From the NCBI RefSeq assembly GCF_024707545.1, contig NZ_CP062229.1, positions 1,669,501 through 1,733,500 on the forward strand: a stretch of 64,000 nucleotides of DNA, given 5' to 3'. Numbering within the stretch: the stretch's first letter is position 1; the number at the start of each line of letters is the position of its first letter. Both the position numbers and the translations under genes were made by a program. The notes beneath the pieces are model-generated. The model worked only from the letters and a program-made list of their open reading frames with translations. It was not told the DNA's origin and did no database searches. This stretch comes from Mesorhizobium onobrychidis (GTDB taxonomy: Bacteria; Pseudomonadota; Alphaproteobacteria; Rhizobiales; Rhizobiaceae). This document shows positions 1 through 9,136 of this stretch, piece by piece.

Positions 1-29
1 TCGATATGGCAGAAGCCCCGCCATCGACG

Positions 30-104
<75 letters not shown>

Positions 105-141
105 GTTTTCCCGAAGATTTTCAACAGTGTGCTTCGCCTGG

Positions 142-456
142 TCATTTCTTCTTGCCGGCGCCAGCGGGCGAACGAAGGCGCAACATGGCACCAGTATCCA
201 TGGATTTTCCGCGGACTTTGTTCCCTTTGCGTTTACGAGTCGGGAACAAATCAGCCTTCCTGCTTTCCTCCGAAACGATGACATGCGCGTAGCGAGCTAC
301 TGACTTTTCGTCCTTCCACCGGCCCGTGCCAGCGAGCCCGCGCAAACCATGCCAACGTATCGACGCATTCACGTCGCCCAGGTGTGGCAAAAGGTGTGGA
401 AGGTCACGAGATGCGTTCAGTTCCTGCGAACCTCGCCACAAATCTGGCGGCAGCCT
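142..456 (-). pseudogene. Decayed tyrosine-type integrase, C-terminal remnant
   Basis: Reverse-strand translation gives the end of a tyrosine recombinase, including WKDEKSVARYAHV (the Tyr is the nucleophile in this family) followed by SEESRKADLFPT. Upstream, the box normally reading HxxRHTWATW appears in another frame as FHTFCHTWAT followed by a TGA stop. The catalytic Arg has therefore become Cys and the next Trp codon has become a stop. A frameshift then separates this part from the Tyr part. Everything N-terminal is missing. It lies about 40 bp from the 3' end of tRNA-Thr, a classic integrase position. At least three inactivating lesions make it a pseudogene; the exact borders are approximate. 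Confidence 0.75.
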
Positions 457-501
457 GCCAATGCTGGGTCAATCCTAAGCGGGATCCTGCTACAATCCCC
501 T

Positions 502-675
502 ATGGCCGCTCGAATAGTGGTTATCCTGGCGCTTCTTTCCGCCTTCGCCTACGGATTCGCAAAACTCGTGGAACGTTATGGCGACGCTGGCGACGAGCCC
601 TCTCCGTGTGAACAATGGCCACATCCTGATTGTCCAGTCCCAAACGCGCCTCCTCCGGAAGAACCTAAGCCTTGA
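502..675 (+). CDS. Small membrane-anchored proline-rich hypothetical protein
   Basis: A possible 57-aa protein. It has one N-terminal hydrophobic segment (about residues 4-20) followed by a short acidic, Cys- and Pro-rich tail ending PPPEEPKP. This layout fits an inner-membrane anchored or exported peptide. No strong Shine-Dalgarno is visible before the ATG, and no family is recognised. It lies in the stretch between the integrase remnant and the DUF1236 gene, which otherwise shows no gene. It may be chance coding. Confidence 0.3.
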   Translation: MAARIVVILALLSAFAYGFAKLVERYGDAGDEPSPCEQWPHPDCPVPNAPPPEEPKP

Positions 676-840
676 GCGGGCGCGTTCGCGGGCGGCCCCA
701 AACGTCAGCGTTGAATGTGCCGTGGCAGCGGGTTCGCGCACGGCAAGTGGAACAAGAATTGCTCCGCACCGTTCAGGTAAGTAAGCAACCCGTGGCGGCA
801 GCAATCAAGCACCGCAGCTGAAGGTTGCTTGGAGGCTATT

Positions 841-1140
841 ATGGAAAAGCAACTTACATCGGCTGCGGCAGGCATCCTTCTGCTCGTTGGTGTCAGTGCC
901 GCCGCCGCTCAGGACGTCATTATTCAACCCGAGCAGGACATTGTGATCCGGGAGTACGTGAAAAAGAAACCGGTGGCATCGCTCAACCTTCCCGGCGTGG
1001 AGCTCAACATCGGCACTGCTCTGCCCGAAACAGTCGAGCTCTACGAGGTGCCGGACGTTCAGTACCGCTACGTGATCATCGATGGCCGAACCGTCCTGGT
1101 CGATCCAGGTACCCGCAAGATTGTGAGGGTCTACGACTGA
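841..1140 (+). CDS. DUF1236 family exported protein
   Basis: A 99-aa protein with a clear signal peptide (hydrophobic stretch to about residue 22, cleavage after an AAAA run). The C-terminal motif YVIIDGRTVLVDPGTRKIV is typical of DUF1236, a small periplasmic family abundant in Rhizobiales; the function is unknown. The start is set by GGAGG at 831-835, six bases before the ATG at 841. A TTG at 829 in the same frame overlaps this ribosome site and is less likely. It stands alone and converges on the transglutaminase genes. Confidence 0.8.
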   Translation: MEKQLTSAAAGILLLVGVSAAAAQDVIIQPEQDIVIREYVKKKPVASLNLPGVELNIGTALPETVELYEVPDVQYRYVIIDGRTVLVDPGTRKIVRVYD

Positions 1141-1556
1141 CTTAACCCCTCACGCTGAAGCCCGTCATGCCGAAAGGTGCGGCGGGCTGGCGCCTTCTCA
1201 GGCTCGGCTTGGATTTCTTCCGTGATGACTTCGAAGTGAGTGAGCCGGGAAAGGCCGAAGCTCGTTGAGATGGCGACATCATTCGCATCACATCCCGTCG
1301 CCATCAGGATTCTGCCTATGCGAGGCTGGTTATGCCGTGCATCAAAGATGAACCAATGGCCGCTGAGATAGGCTTGGAACCATGCGTTGAAATCCATGGG
1401 ATACGGCATCGGCGGTATCCCGATGTCGCCGAGATAGCCGGTGCAATATCGCGCCGGAATGTGCATGCAACGGCACAGAGCGATTGCCAGATGCGCAAAA
1501 TCGCGACAGACGCCGGCGGGCAAACTCCGGATTGCCGCGAACAGTTCCGAGCACAT
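1131..1556 (-). pseudogene. Truncated transglutaminase-like protein (C-terminal part)
   Basis: The open frame encodes about 141 aa equal to the second half of a transglutaminase-like protein. It includes the Cys box GVCRDFAHLAIALCR, then CTGYLGDIG and the FDARHN/RIGRIL region. The roughly 130-150 residue N-terminal domain expected in this family is absent. Its ATG overlaps the TAA of the upstream transglutaminase gene (TAATG), so it could still be translated by coupling. The position where many transglutaminases carry a catalytic His reads FNAWF here; relatives of this type may naturally lack that His. It may be a broken second gene of a tandem pair or a shortened protein. Confidence 0.6.
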
Positions 1557-2455
1557 TAGGATATGCTAATTCTTTTGGCATCGGCTTCCTTCACCACCTT
1601 GACCTCCACCGTCATGCCGAGAAAGCTCGACGCGCTGCCGCAGTAGCTTCCGGAAAGAGGGATGGCTTGCCCAGGATGCCTGGCCACAGCCACCCTGATC
1701 AGATCCCGGTTGCCGACAATGCCGTTGGTGGGATCGAACTCGACCCAACCCGCGCCAGGCAAATAGACCTGGCACCAGGCATGCGTCGAACCGCCGCCGA
1801 GGACAGAAGCACTGTCACGGTTCGGCACATAGACATAGCCAGTCACAAAACGCGCGGCAAAACCGAGCGAACGAACCGCTTCCATCATGAACAGGGCAAA
1901 ATCCCGGCATGTGCCTCGACGCAGGTGCAAGGTCATGAGAGGCGGTTGCGTCCCTGATTCAGTCCGACGGGAATACACAAAGCTCTCGTGGATGGCGTAG
2001 CAAAGCGTCATCAACAATTTGCCCGTCTCGGTGTGGCCTCTGGCACTCACGAACTGTCGTGCCCATTTGCCAATCTCGTCGCCGTCATCGAGATGATGGC
2101 GCTCGATGGTTTGGGTGAGATCGGTTGCCTCATCGGGATCATAGGAAAAGGGATAGCTGAGCGCTGCTTCATCGATGCGGAAATCAGGCGCATGCTGCGG
2201 CGTGTGATCGAGCCGAATATCTGTCACGAAACGCAGTTCGTCACCCGAGCCCTTGAAGTCGATTACCGCAACACAGTTTCCGAAAACGTCATGGATCCAG
2301 CGAACCTCTTTCGGCTCGGGGCCCACGAACAGGGCGTGATCCAGAAGTCGCTGATCGAAACTATCGCGCGGCCTGAACATCAGCCGATGCTCACCGAACG
2401 TCACCGGTTGCGTGTAGCGATAGACGGTCGTGTGCTTGACTGAAAAAATCGGCAT
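1556..2455 (-). CDS. Transglutaminase-like cysteine peptidase family protein
   Basis: A 299-aa protein. The N-terminal beta-sandwich domain carries the typical opening HTTVYRYTQPVTFGEHRLMF. The transglutaminase core follows, with RRGTCRDFALFMMEAVR (catalytic Cys near residue 180), then STHAWCQVYLPGAGW (His) and EFDPTNG (Asp). The complete Cys-His-Asp triad suggests an active amidase, protease or cross-linking enzyme in the cytoplasm; no signal peptide is seen. The start MPIFSVKH is chosen because family members begin just before this motif; an upstream ATG at 2521 would add 22 unrelated residues. A truncated relative follows with overlapping stop and start. Confidence 0.85.
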   Translation of the reverse strand: MPIFSVKHTTVYRYTQPVTFGEHRLMFRPRDSFDQRLLDHALFVGPEPKEVRWIHDVFGNCVAVIDFKGSGDELRFVTDIRLDHTPQHAPDFRIDEAALSYPFSYDPDEATDLTQTIERHHLDDGDEIGKWARQFVSARGHTETGKLLMTLCYAIHESFVYSRRTESGTQPPLMTLHLRRGTCRDFALFMMEAVRSLGFAARFVTGYVYVPNRDSASVLGGGSTHAWCQVYLPGAGWVEFDPTNGIVGNRDLIRVAVARHPGQAIPLSGSYCGSASSFLGMTVEVKVVKEADAKRISIS

Positions 2456-2670
2456 TGGCTTGCGTCGACCACCTGCGATATCAGCGCAATCATATAATCT
2501 TTTTCGATGTGCAGCGGACAAAATGGGGGCTTCCGCCTCGCCACGGGCCGCATCAGGCCCGCTAGGCCTTTTGCAATCTCTAATTGGTAGACTCTCTCAA
2601 TGCCAGGGAAGTTAATCTTTGCGCCAAGGAGGGGCCAAGGCGAGGAACGTCGCAAACGGGAGGAAGCAAA

Positions 2671-2871
2671 ATGAACGAAGACTACGGTCTGGCCACAGAC
2701 CACGACAAGCCTTACGAAATAGCTGCTTTCGCTGAAAAGCACGGCCTTACGATACGGGCTGCCGAGCTGATCCTTTTCGCCTATAGCCCGTCCCGAGCGG
2801 CGTGCGATACTGCCGCAACGGCTTTCCTCACGGCCGTCGCCGCCCAGGCCAAGAGACAATCGGCGCGCTAG
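2671..2871 (+). CDS. Small DUF3606-like hypothetical protein
   Basis: A 66-aa soluble protein. Residues 12-50 (PYEIAAFAEKHGLTIRAAE) resemble the helical DUF3606-type module also seen in the gene at 3910. The start is fixed by a strong ribosome site GGGAGGAAG at 2658-2666. It lies among other small stress-type genes (CsbD, DUF3606), which suggests stationary-phase or general-stress expression; that part is inference from context only. Confidence 0.6.
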   Translation: MNEDYGLATDHDKPYEIAAFAEKHGLTIRAAELILFAYSPSRAACDTAATAFLTAVAAQAKRQSAR

Positions 2872-2978
2872 CTCTCGTTCCGAAAATCCTGGAGCGGCGG
2901 GTGGCGTAGATCACCTCGCCACCGCCGCCTACACGTCGCCCGCCGCCCATTTCGGAGCGGCAGGCTTTGGACGGTGTC

Positions 2979-3007
2979 AAGGCTGCACCAATCGACGGCG
3001 CAGCCTT
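2979..3007 (-). terminator. Hairpin downstream of the csbD-like gene
   Basis: An 8-bp perfect stem, AAGGCTGC pairing with GCAGCCTT, encloses about 13 bases and sits 13 bp beyond the stop of the CsbD-like gene. There is no U-tract, so it may be a weak terminator or a stabilising 3' hairpin. Confidence 0.4.
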
Positions 3008-3019
3008 GATTCTGAACGC

Positions 3020-3220
3020 TCAGGTAAGGCTTCTGGACCAGTCATCTATCTGCCGCTCTGCCTCTTCCTTGACGATTCCATACCGCTCCTGAATACGTCC
3101 TGCGAGTTGGTCACGATTGCCCTCGATGCGATCAAGGTCATCGTCGGTGAGGTCACCCCATTGCTCCTTGGCCTTGCCTTTGAACTGCATCCATTTTCCC
3201 TTGATTTGATCCCAGTTCAT
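3020..3220 (-). CDS. CsbD family stress protein
   Basis: A 66-aa hydrophilic protein starting MNWDQIKGKWMQFKGKAKEQ, the hallmark of the CsbD family, followed by the conserved WGDLTDDDLDRIEGNRDQL segment. CsbD-like proteins are small, induced by general stress, and of unknown biochemical role. An excellent ribosome site (AAAGGAGG in gene sense, about 3226-3233) precedes the ATG. The length is normal for the family. In Rhizobiales such genes are often under the EcfG general-stress sigma factor, but no promoter was confirmed here. Confidence 0.92.
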   Translation of the reverse strand: MNWDQIKGKWMQFKGKAKEQWGDLTDDDLDRIEGNRDQLAGRIQERYGIVKEEAERQIDDWSRSLT

Positions 3221-3426
3221 GGATTCCTCCTTTGTTGTCTAGAGGAAATGCAACTGGACACCACATGTTCCCGACAGCGGATCGCCCATGACGATTAATG
3301 CCCATGGCGATTATCATTGGCGACGCAGTAAAAGGCCGCCGGTCGGAGCCAGCGGGCGAATTGGAGCAGGATGGGAACGATCCGCGTCTTTGAAATCACA
3401 CTCGGCAGAAACGTCCCTCAGCCAGA

Positions 3427-3690
3427 TCAGCTGGCGCGCGCCAAGGCGATCGATATGACGTTGTCTGCGTCCGCCTCCGGTAGATCGAACAGCATCGGAA
3501 GTTGGCGGGTCATGGCCATTTCAACGATCAACTCTTCAATGGAAGCTGTCGGCAGATCGGTCTCGACACTATTCGAGATCATCGAGGCAAGCTTGTGGAC
3601 TGGCACTGGTGCCGACTTCGCACGGTCGTCGAGCAACCTGCTGATTTCGATTACAACATCTGCGTCAATGCTCTTTGGCAATTCGCGCAT
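3427..3690 (-). CDS. Hypothetical protein, 87 aa
   Basis: An acidic soluble protein with no transmembrane segment and no recognised motif. It starts MRELPKSIDADVVIEISRLL and is probably mostly helical. The start is chosen because GGGAGG lies just upstream of this Met; an in-frame Met seven codons earlier overlaps that ribosome site. It lies between the csbD-like and DUF3606 genes in a run of small single genes. Function unknown. Confidence 0.6.
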   Translation of the reverse strand: MRELPKSIDADVVIEISRLLDDRAKSAPVPVHKLASMISNSVETDLPTASIEELIVEMAMTRQLPMLFDLPEADADNVISIALARAS

Positions 3691-3909
3691 GGCTTTTTCC
3701 TCCCTGCCCATATCATGCGCGTGCCAGAGGGCTGCGTCTCGAAAAATCGACGTATGAATTTAACCAAAGGCGTGCGTCGGTCCGATTGCTTGGCCGTGCG
3801 TTCGGGCCTGCGGCGAAAAAGCGCTTTGGTATCGCATGCGGCAACGAAATCGCCCCTTTTGCGTTGGCCAACCATACATCGTGAGCAAACGTGACAAAGG
3901 AGAGTAAGC

Positions 3910-4194
3910 ATGACAGCCGACGCGGCAAAGCTCTATCCCCGCCACCGGGATCGGATCTCCGGCAGCGAGGATTATGTAGTAAGGCATTTTGCCCGGCAAA
4001 ACGGCATCACCCCAGCGCAGGTCCATCAGTTGATCAAGAGATATGGAAGCAGCCGCGCCAAGCTGGCGGCTGCGGCGAAGGAACTTCGCACGTCGCTTCG
4101 GCCGGACGTCCCCAAGACCATGCTCGCCTCGGGGCGCCGCGCCGGACGTCTCAGCGCCGGTGTTGATGCCAGAAATGGCTTAAAACCGCGGTAA
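3910..4194 (+). CDS. DUF3606 domain protein
   Basis: A 94-aa basic protein. Residues 17-60 (EDYVVRHFARQNGITPAQVH followed by a GSSRAKL stretch) match the DUF3606 helical module. The Lys/Arg-rich tail could bind nucleic acid, but this is speculation. The ribosome site AAAGGAGAG precedes the ATG. Its 3' end overlaps the convergent BrkB-family gene by 44 bp, so the last 14 codons and that gene's C-terminus share DNA. Confidence 0.7.
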   Translation: MTADAAKLYPRHRDRISGSEDYVVRHFARQNGITPAQVHQLIKRYGSSRAKLAAAAKELRTSLRPDVPKTMLASGRRAGRLSAGVDARNGLKPR

Positions 4195-5152
4195 GGAGAC
4201 TGCTGAAAACAATCCAGCCGACGACTTCGTTTTCGGACTTTTCAATCCTGGCCGCGGTTGCCAGCTGCTGTTCGCGATCACTTGCTTTGATGGTCGCCTC
4301 CAGATCGGACCGGCTGCCGTATCGAACCGAGTAGGCTCGTGTAAATTCGGCACCCAACAGAAAGATCTCGGACGAATAAAAGACCCACAGCAGCACGACG
4401 AGCAGCGCACCGGCTGCCCCGTATGACGATGCGACGGCGCTGGTTCCGATATACCAGCCGATCAGCGATTTGCCGATCGTGAAGAGAAACGCCGTTACTA
4501 TGGCGCCGACGCCAACATCGCGCCATTGCAGCGTGCGGTCGGGCAGCACCTTGTAGATTGCCGCAAACAAGACCGCGATCAGGGCAAACGAGACGATCTC
4601 GTTGATTGCACTCAGGATTATGGTGCCGAAGGGCAGGTATGCGTTGATGATTTCGCCAAGCGCCGAAATTGCAGCGCTCGCGACCAGCGACACAAGGAGC
4701 AGGAAGCCAAGCGCCGCGACGAGCCCAAGGCTTGCGGCGCGCGCCCGCACAAGGCTGGAAATCGATGTCTTACCCGGTTTGACTTTCCAGATTTCGTTCA
4801 GCGCAAGCTGCATTTCGCCGAACACGCCGGATGCGGTAACGAACAGTGTGACGAGCCCGAGGATGGCAGCAAGCGTGCCCGCCGTTTGACGTGACGCGTT
4901 TTCGATTGTCGCTTGCAAAAGCTCCGCGCTCTGCGGACCCATCAGGCCCGCGAGCTGGGCCGAAAGGGCAAGTTGCGCCGCATCGTTTCCGAAGGCCAGG
5001 CCAGCGATAGCGACAACGATGAGCAGGACCGGCGCAAGCGAGGTCGTGGCATAAAACGCCATCGCTGCCCCGTGGCTCAAGGCATTGTCATTGATGAAGC
5101 CGACAATGCTCTCCGCAAGCAGCGCCCAGCCCTCTTTCGCCAGATTCCACAT
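4151..5152 (-). CDS. YihY/virulence factor BrkB family inner-membrane protein
   Basis: A 333-aa protein with about six membrane segments and the family-typical start region ESIVGFINDNALSHGAAMAF, then YATTSLAPVLLIVVA, and the later SSYGAAGALLVVLLWVFYSS motif. BrkB/YihY proteins are polytopic inner-membrane proteins, once called RNase BN, whose function is unsettled. The Met at 5152 is chosen because a GTGAGG ribosome site precedes it; a TTG at 5179 would add nine residues. After the membrane domain there is a hydrophilic tail with one more hydrophobic stretch near the C-terminus. Confidence 0.9.
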   Translation of the reverse strand: MWNLAKEGWALLAESIVGFINDNALSHGAAMAFYATTSLAPVLLIVVAIAGLAFGNDAAQLALSAQLAGLMGPQSAELLQATIENASRQTAGTLAAILGLVTLFVTASGVFGEMQLALNEIWKVKPGKTSISSLVRARAASLGLVAALGFLLLVSLVASAAISALGEIINAYLPFGTIILSAINEIVSFALIAVLFAAIYKVLPDRTLQWRDVGVGAIVTAFLFTIGKSLIGWYIGTSAVASSYGAAGALLVVLLWVFYSSEIFLLGAEFTRAYSVRYGSRSDLEATIKASDREQQLATAARIEKSENEVVGWIVFSSLLTAVLSHFWHQHRR

Positions 5153-5247
5153 ATTTTGCCTCACCTGCTTCTCAAGCAAGTAGAGGCAACACCGCAGCGG
5201 ACCAGAGCATCACGTTCGAGAAGTCCTGGTCTGTTTGAATCCGCAGT

Positions 5248-5982
5248 TCAGGTGACGGATCTTGGGTTGTTTGGCGTGACCTGTCCCGAGGCCCTCCTTG
5301 TGAGACCAACCTGCGTTGGAAAGGCCGAGAATGCCGCGATGGCCAGAAAGATCGGAATCCCCAGTTCGAGAATTTCTTCGAACACTGTGGAGGTATAGAT
5401 CCGGGTGAGGTGGATGCCGAGAAATGTGAGATTTGATGGCGCCCCGTCGATCACCTTGGAAAGGACGGCGCAGCCGATAGAAGCGGCAATGGCAACGGCA
5501 GTCGCGTCGCCGTGGCGAAGCCCGTGCACAAAGCTGCGGAGGCCGTCCTTCAGGAGCAAATAGAACGCAACGATGAGCGCAATAATGACCGTCGCGCCGA
5601 TTAGCTTTTCCAACAGCGGAACGTCAGGCGAGATATAGAGGGTGGTCTTGGTGATGTTGTGGGTCGTGAAATGCGCATGGAAGTCCAGCTCGCGCAGGCA
5701 CATCGCGATCGGGATGGCGACAAGGTACCACCGCTTGAGCAGCTCCCGATAGGACATTTCCCGGACAAGCGTTGCCACGACGATCAGGTAGCCGGCCGCC
5801 GAGAAGACTTCAATTGGACCGCCCTCGCTGAGGTAAAACTTCCGCATGTCTTCGGGAAGAAAAGCGAGCGGCAGGGCGATGAGAAAGACGAGCACCAGCA
5901 GCGCAAGGCCCATTTGATTGAAATAGTGGCCCTTGCCGTAACCGGCCTTTCTTTCGCTCCACGCCATATCTGTCTCGCCCAT
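5248..5982 (-). CDS. Polytopic membrane protein of unknown function
   Basis: About 244 aa with six or so hydrophobic segments (near residues 25-42, 58-72, 88-100, 125-145, 158-172 and 208-225). Conserved-looking polar features are LRELDFHAHFTTHN between membrane segments and FEEILELG before the last one. These charged motifs inside a membrane protein hint at a transporter or enzyme, but no family is recognised. The start is uncertain: a second Met (MAWSER) lies at 5967. It stands alone on the reverse strand. Confidence 0.65.
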   Translation of the reverse strand: MGETDMAWSERKAGYGKGHYFNQMGLALLVLVFLIALPLAFLPEDMRKFYLSEGGPIEVFSAAGYLIVVATLVREMSYRELLKRWYLVAIPIAMCLRELDFHAHFTTHNITKTTLYISPDVPLLEKLIGATVIIALIVAFYLLLKDGLRSFVHGLRHGDATAVAIAASIGCAVLSKVIDGAPSNLTFLGIHLTRIYTSTVFEEILELGIPIFLAIAAFSAFPTQVGLTRRASGQVTPNNPRSVT

Positions 5983-6276
5983 CTGTCTTGTGCCGACTCT
6001 CTGCTGATCGTGATTTCACTCAATTTGAAAGACTGGGCCGTTGTCAAGTTGCCGCGCCCGATGCCCGGCCGCTTGCCGGTGCTCTGACGGCATGACTGCG
6101 CAAGCGTGACGAGCCTGGTCCGGCCTAGCGCGGTGATGGCTGTCCTGTCCAGAAACGTGTCTTTGTAGCGACGACGACCCGTTCGCTCACGCCACCGATC
6201 GCCGCCATCTACCCTGCGGCGGTGTTAATCAATCGGCGCCCCACCGCCTGTTGCGTAAAGGCGCTGTTGGACGCTC

Positions 6277-6687
6277 TCACGATCCAACCAACGGGACTGT
6301 GACAGTTGTCGCATAATTGATCGGATATTGGTCGAAGTACGGGAACTCGATCACGAAAGCATATCTGGCCGTGAGATGCGCCATGCGGAAGCCGCCGCTG
6401 GGAGGGTCGATTGCTATCGTCACATCGACATCATTCAATCCCAAACTCAGCAATTTTTCTGTGGCTATGGCCTCTATTTCGGCCTCGGTCAGCGAGTTCT
6501 TCAACTGCAGCGCACGTGAGGACGTTTCCAGCGTATAGCGAACGCTGGACATGGCATTCAGAGCCCAGCCGAATGCGAAGATACCGAACAAAAGCATTAT
6601 CAGAAAAGGTGCGATCAGCGCGAATTCCAGCCCAGTCCCGCCTGATGCATCACGGCTGAACGCTCTCGCGATCCGCTTAGCGGACAC
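6277..6687 (-). CDS. TadE-like pilus assembly protein
   Basis: 136 aa. A short basic N-terminus is followed by the TadE signature [20 protein letters not shown], a single membrane helix with a conserved Glu, then a periplasmic domain. TadE and TadF are minor pseudopilins of Flp/Tad pili. The start is GTG at 6687 with AGAGGTG just upstream, overlapping the end of the preceding gene by 11 bp. It is the last gene of a three-gene tadG-tadE-tadE set, and no tadA, tadB, cpaB or flp gene is present nearby. Confidence 0.85.
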   Translation of the reverse strand: MSAKRIARAFSRDASGGTGLEFALIAPFLIMLLFGIFAFGWALNAMSSVRYTLETSSRALQLKNSLTEAEIEAIATEKLLSLGLNDVDVTIAIDPPSGGFRMAHLTARYAFVIEFPYFDQYPINYATTVTVPLVGS

Positions 6688-7120
6688 GGATCACCTCTTG
6701 ATGGCCGATCTCGCGAGAAAGAGAAAACGCGCCAAAAATGAAGGGCGGGGACCAGGTCGCCGTCGCTTTTATTTCCACGAAGACCGAGGGAGCTTTCGTC
6801 CCCCCGTTGCACAGGCTCGATGCATCGACCACGGTGCTTCCGCACATGTATTTCCGGCCCAGTGTAACCTGTGCGCCTTCGGGATGGTTTTCCCAACTCG
6901 AAAGGGCGACGGCTTGGGTGGCCGCGTCGTCGGTTGCTCCCTCCATCACAAGATTTGCCGCCGTCTTGACGCTTGCGCGCATCGACAGCGAGCTTGATAC
7001 GAAAGACCAGCCGTCAATGATGCCGAAAAGCACCAGGCAAAGGATCGGCACAATCAGGGCAAACTCCACCGCAGCAACACCCGAATCGTTCCGGAAAATC
7101 CGGCCTGACCGCCGTTCCAT
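6677..7120 (-). CDS. TadE-like pilus assembly protein (second copy)
   Basis: 147 aa starting [20 protein letters not shown], with the TadE motif [19 protein letters not shown] (membrane helix with Glu, residues about 14-35) and a periplasmic region containing two Cys. The ATG lies five bases after the TAA of the upstream TadG-like gene, so translation is probably coupled; no separate strong ribosome site is seen. It overlaps the next TadE gene by 11 bp. Together they look like minor pseudopilins. Confidence 0.85.
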   Translation of the reverse strand: MERRSGRIFRNDSGVAAVEFALIVPILCLVLFGIIDGWSFVSSSLSMRASVKTAANLVMEGATDDAATQAVALSSWENHPEGAQVTLGRKYMCGSTVVDASSLCNGGTKAPSVFVEIKATATWSPPFIFGAFSLSREIGHQEVIRVR

Positions 7121-7125
7121 GACGG

Positions 7126-8385
7126 TTACTCGACAAGCTGAACGGATTGCGCGGCCGGAATCTCTCGCATTCCGAGGCTCGTGCAATCCTGCTTGATGCT
7201 CGTAGCGCCGGACCACTCTACCGTATCGGCGACGACCTGTGTGCAACCACCTTGGCCCGAGAAATTGCCGAGATATTTAACCTCCTGCGTTGGAAAATAC
7301 AGAGCACCGGTCAAAAGCGAATCCGCCGTGCCATTAAACGAGTTCGATCCCGCCAGGTTTGCTCTGTCGCCGTAAAACAGCACACCCGAATAGGTGCCTG
7401 ACGTCGGTGCGCTAAGCTTGACGGTGGCCGTGCCGTTCATGCTGACGCCGGAGCTGCCGGCCAGATAGATGATGACTCCGTCGCCGGAAATATTTGCGTT
7501 CGCGCTTGCTTTGAAATCGCCCCCCTCAACGACATATACCCCAGGCGAGAGCGTTACACTGCCGCTCAAGCTGAGCCCCTTGCAGTATGTTCCAGGTTGC
7601 AAGGTCGACTGATTGTCGTTTTGACAGGGGTTCGTGGCTGGCGGCGCCGGCAAATCGGCAAAAGGATCCGCAGCGGGCAGGGCCTGGGTAAGCGGGTTCG
7701 CGCAGACGGTTTTTACAACATTGCTCAATGAAACACCGCCTGCCGATATCAGGCAATCGGCCTCCAGATATGCCGACCCTTGAAGCTTGAGGGCGTCCGC
7801 GGCGATTGAATCCGACATGACGGAGCAGCCGGTCAGCTTGAGGTTCGAACTGCCGGAAAAGAGCGCCGCTCTCGAAGCGGAAGGATTGAGCGCCAGAACG
7901 CAGGCTTTTGACGCGTCCGTGATAAGAGCCACGGCCCTTGCCTGTGCGCCGACCGCGCTTTGACTGAATATCGATGTGAAAAATCGATCGAGCGTCTGAT
8001 GGACGACTACTTCAACCGCCTTTTTTGCGACATTCGGTCCGGACGATGGAGGCGTGAAGACCTCGATTGTGCCTGTCGATGGTCCCCAGCCGTTCGTGAT
8101 CGCTGACAGTGTCGCGGCCGAGACAATCGTTGGCTTGTCGGATCCCGAAACTTTTTCCAAAGCGCCGGCATAGGCTGCCGCATCCGCCACCGCCTGTAGC
8201 TTCAGGCTGCTGTAATACCAATAGGAAGTCTCGACACCGAGCCCCGCTCCGCCGACAACAATCGGCAAAGACAGGGCAAAAATAATAGCAACGTTGCCGC
8301 TCTCGCTGATTCGTCGCGGACAGCTGAAAAAACGCCTGAAGGTACCGCCAACCCATCCCATTTGCCTATTCAAGCAGCGATGCAT
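7126..8385 (-). CDS. TadG-like pilus-associated protein
   Basis: About 419 aa. The N-terminal Tad segment SGNVAIIFALSLPIVVGGAG is a membrane helix near residues 30-52 and is followed by the typical LQAVADAAAYAGA. The rest is a long Ser/Gly/Asn-rich extracytoplasmic region with repeated hydrophobic beta-strand-like stretches, compatible with a beta-helix fold. Several Cys residues could form disulfides. TadG-type proteins act at the cell envelope with Flp pili. The start is uncertain: Met codons at 8436, 8385 and 8361 are possible and none has a strong ribosome site. Confidence 0.8.
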   Translation of the reverse strand: MHRCLNRQMGWVGGTFRRFFSCPRRISESGNVAIIFALSLPIVVGGAGLGVETSYWYYSSLKLQAVADAAAYAGALEKVSGSDKPTIVSAATLSAITNGWGPSTGTIEVFTPPSSGPNVAKKAVEVVVHQTLDRFFTSIFSQSAVGAQARAVALITDASKACVLALNPSASRAALFSGSSNLKLTGCSVMSDSIAADALKLQGSAYLEADCLISAGGVSLSNVVKTVCANPLTQALPAADPFADLPAPPATNPCQNDNQSTLQPGTYCKGLSLSGSVTLSPGVYVVEGGDFKASANANISGDGVIIYLAGSSGVSMNGTATVKLSAPTSGTYSGVLFYGDRANLAGSNSFNGTADSLLTGALYFPTQEVKYLGNFSGQGGCTQVVADTVEWSGATSIKQDCTSLGMREIPAAQSVQLVE

Positions 8386-8548
8386 AAAGGAATGACTAAG
8401 AATTTCACTCGATTTGTTAGCTGCGCTCCTCGCCATCCGCCGGCGCTGAACCCAAACCAGGCGCGCGCAGCGGCGTCACAAGTTCTGTTGGCGCTGGATA
8501 GAACGCGGACGTTGGCCCCAAAAAGATCTTCGTTAAGCGTGCGTTGAG

Positions 8549-9052
8549 TCAGGACGGCAGTGGCTCATAAACTGAAACCCAGACGTATCGATCGTATGAG
8601 CCACGATCTTTCTCAGGAAGCTTGTCTCGGGTTACGCGCAATGTGAATCCCCCTTGCAAGTGCCCCTTGGCGAGAACCATCCAATCGAAAATATCGTCGC
8701 CTTCAAATGCAAGTCTCTGCGCGGCCTGATGCCATTTCTGAAGCGCGGGTGGCACCTCGAAAAACGTACCCGAAAATAGCCGCTCCTCAGCATGATAATG
8801 CACGGCGGTAAGCCAAAGGAAAAGAAAGCTGTCCTCGCCAAGACGTTCGGACTCGTCAGGATCGCGAAACCGAAGCTTCGCAGAACACAGGGCGTCTGCA
8901 TTCCTCTCTATGTGTTCGATAAATATCGGCACACTCGCAAGCGCTCGGTCGTAAGCAGCTAGTGTGGCGGGGTCTGTTTTCGAGATAGCCAGGAAGAGTG
9001 GCTCATCCCGCGGCTCGTCGAATTTACCGTTCGATTGAGATTTTTCGCTCAT
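8549..9052 (-). CDS. DUF2314-like protein
   Basis: 167 aa, soluble. The C-terminal part (DIFDWMVLAKGHLQGGFTLR, then RDKLPEKDR) matches the DUF2314 pattern in which a DWM motif is followed by GGFTLRV. The N-terminal third is acidic and unremarkable. AGAGGT precedes the ATG. The function is unknown; it stands alone between the Tad genes and the SDR. Confidence 0.65.
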   Translation of the reverse strand: MSEKSQSNGKFDEPRDEPLFLAISKTDPATLAAYDRALASVPIFIEHIERNADALCSAKLRFRDPDESERLGEDSFLFLWLTAVHYHAEERLFSGTFFEVPPALQKWHQAAQRLAFEGDDIFDWMVLAKGHLQGGFTLRVTRDKLPEKDRGSYDRYVWVSVYEPLPS

Positions 9053-9136
9053 AAAAGACCTCTTGGACTAATCTTGAACGCTCAACGAAACCTCAGCACT
9101 CGCGAGGCGGTGTTGCAGCACCAGCCAAAGAGCCCC

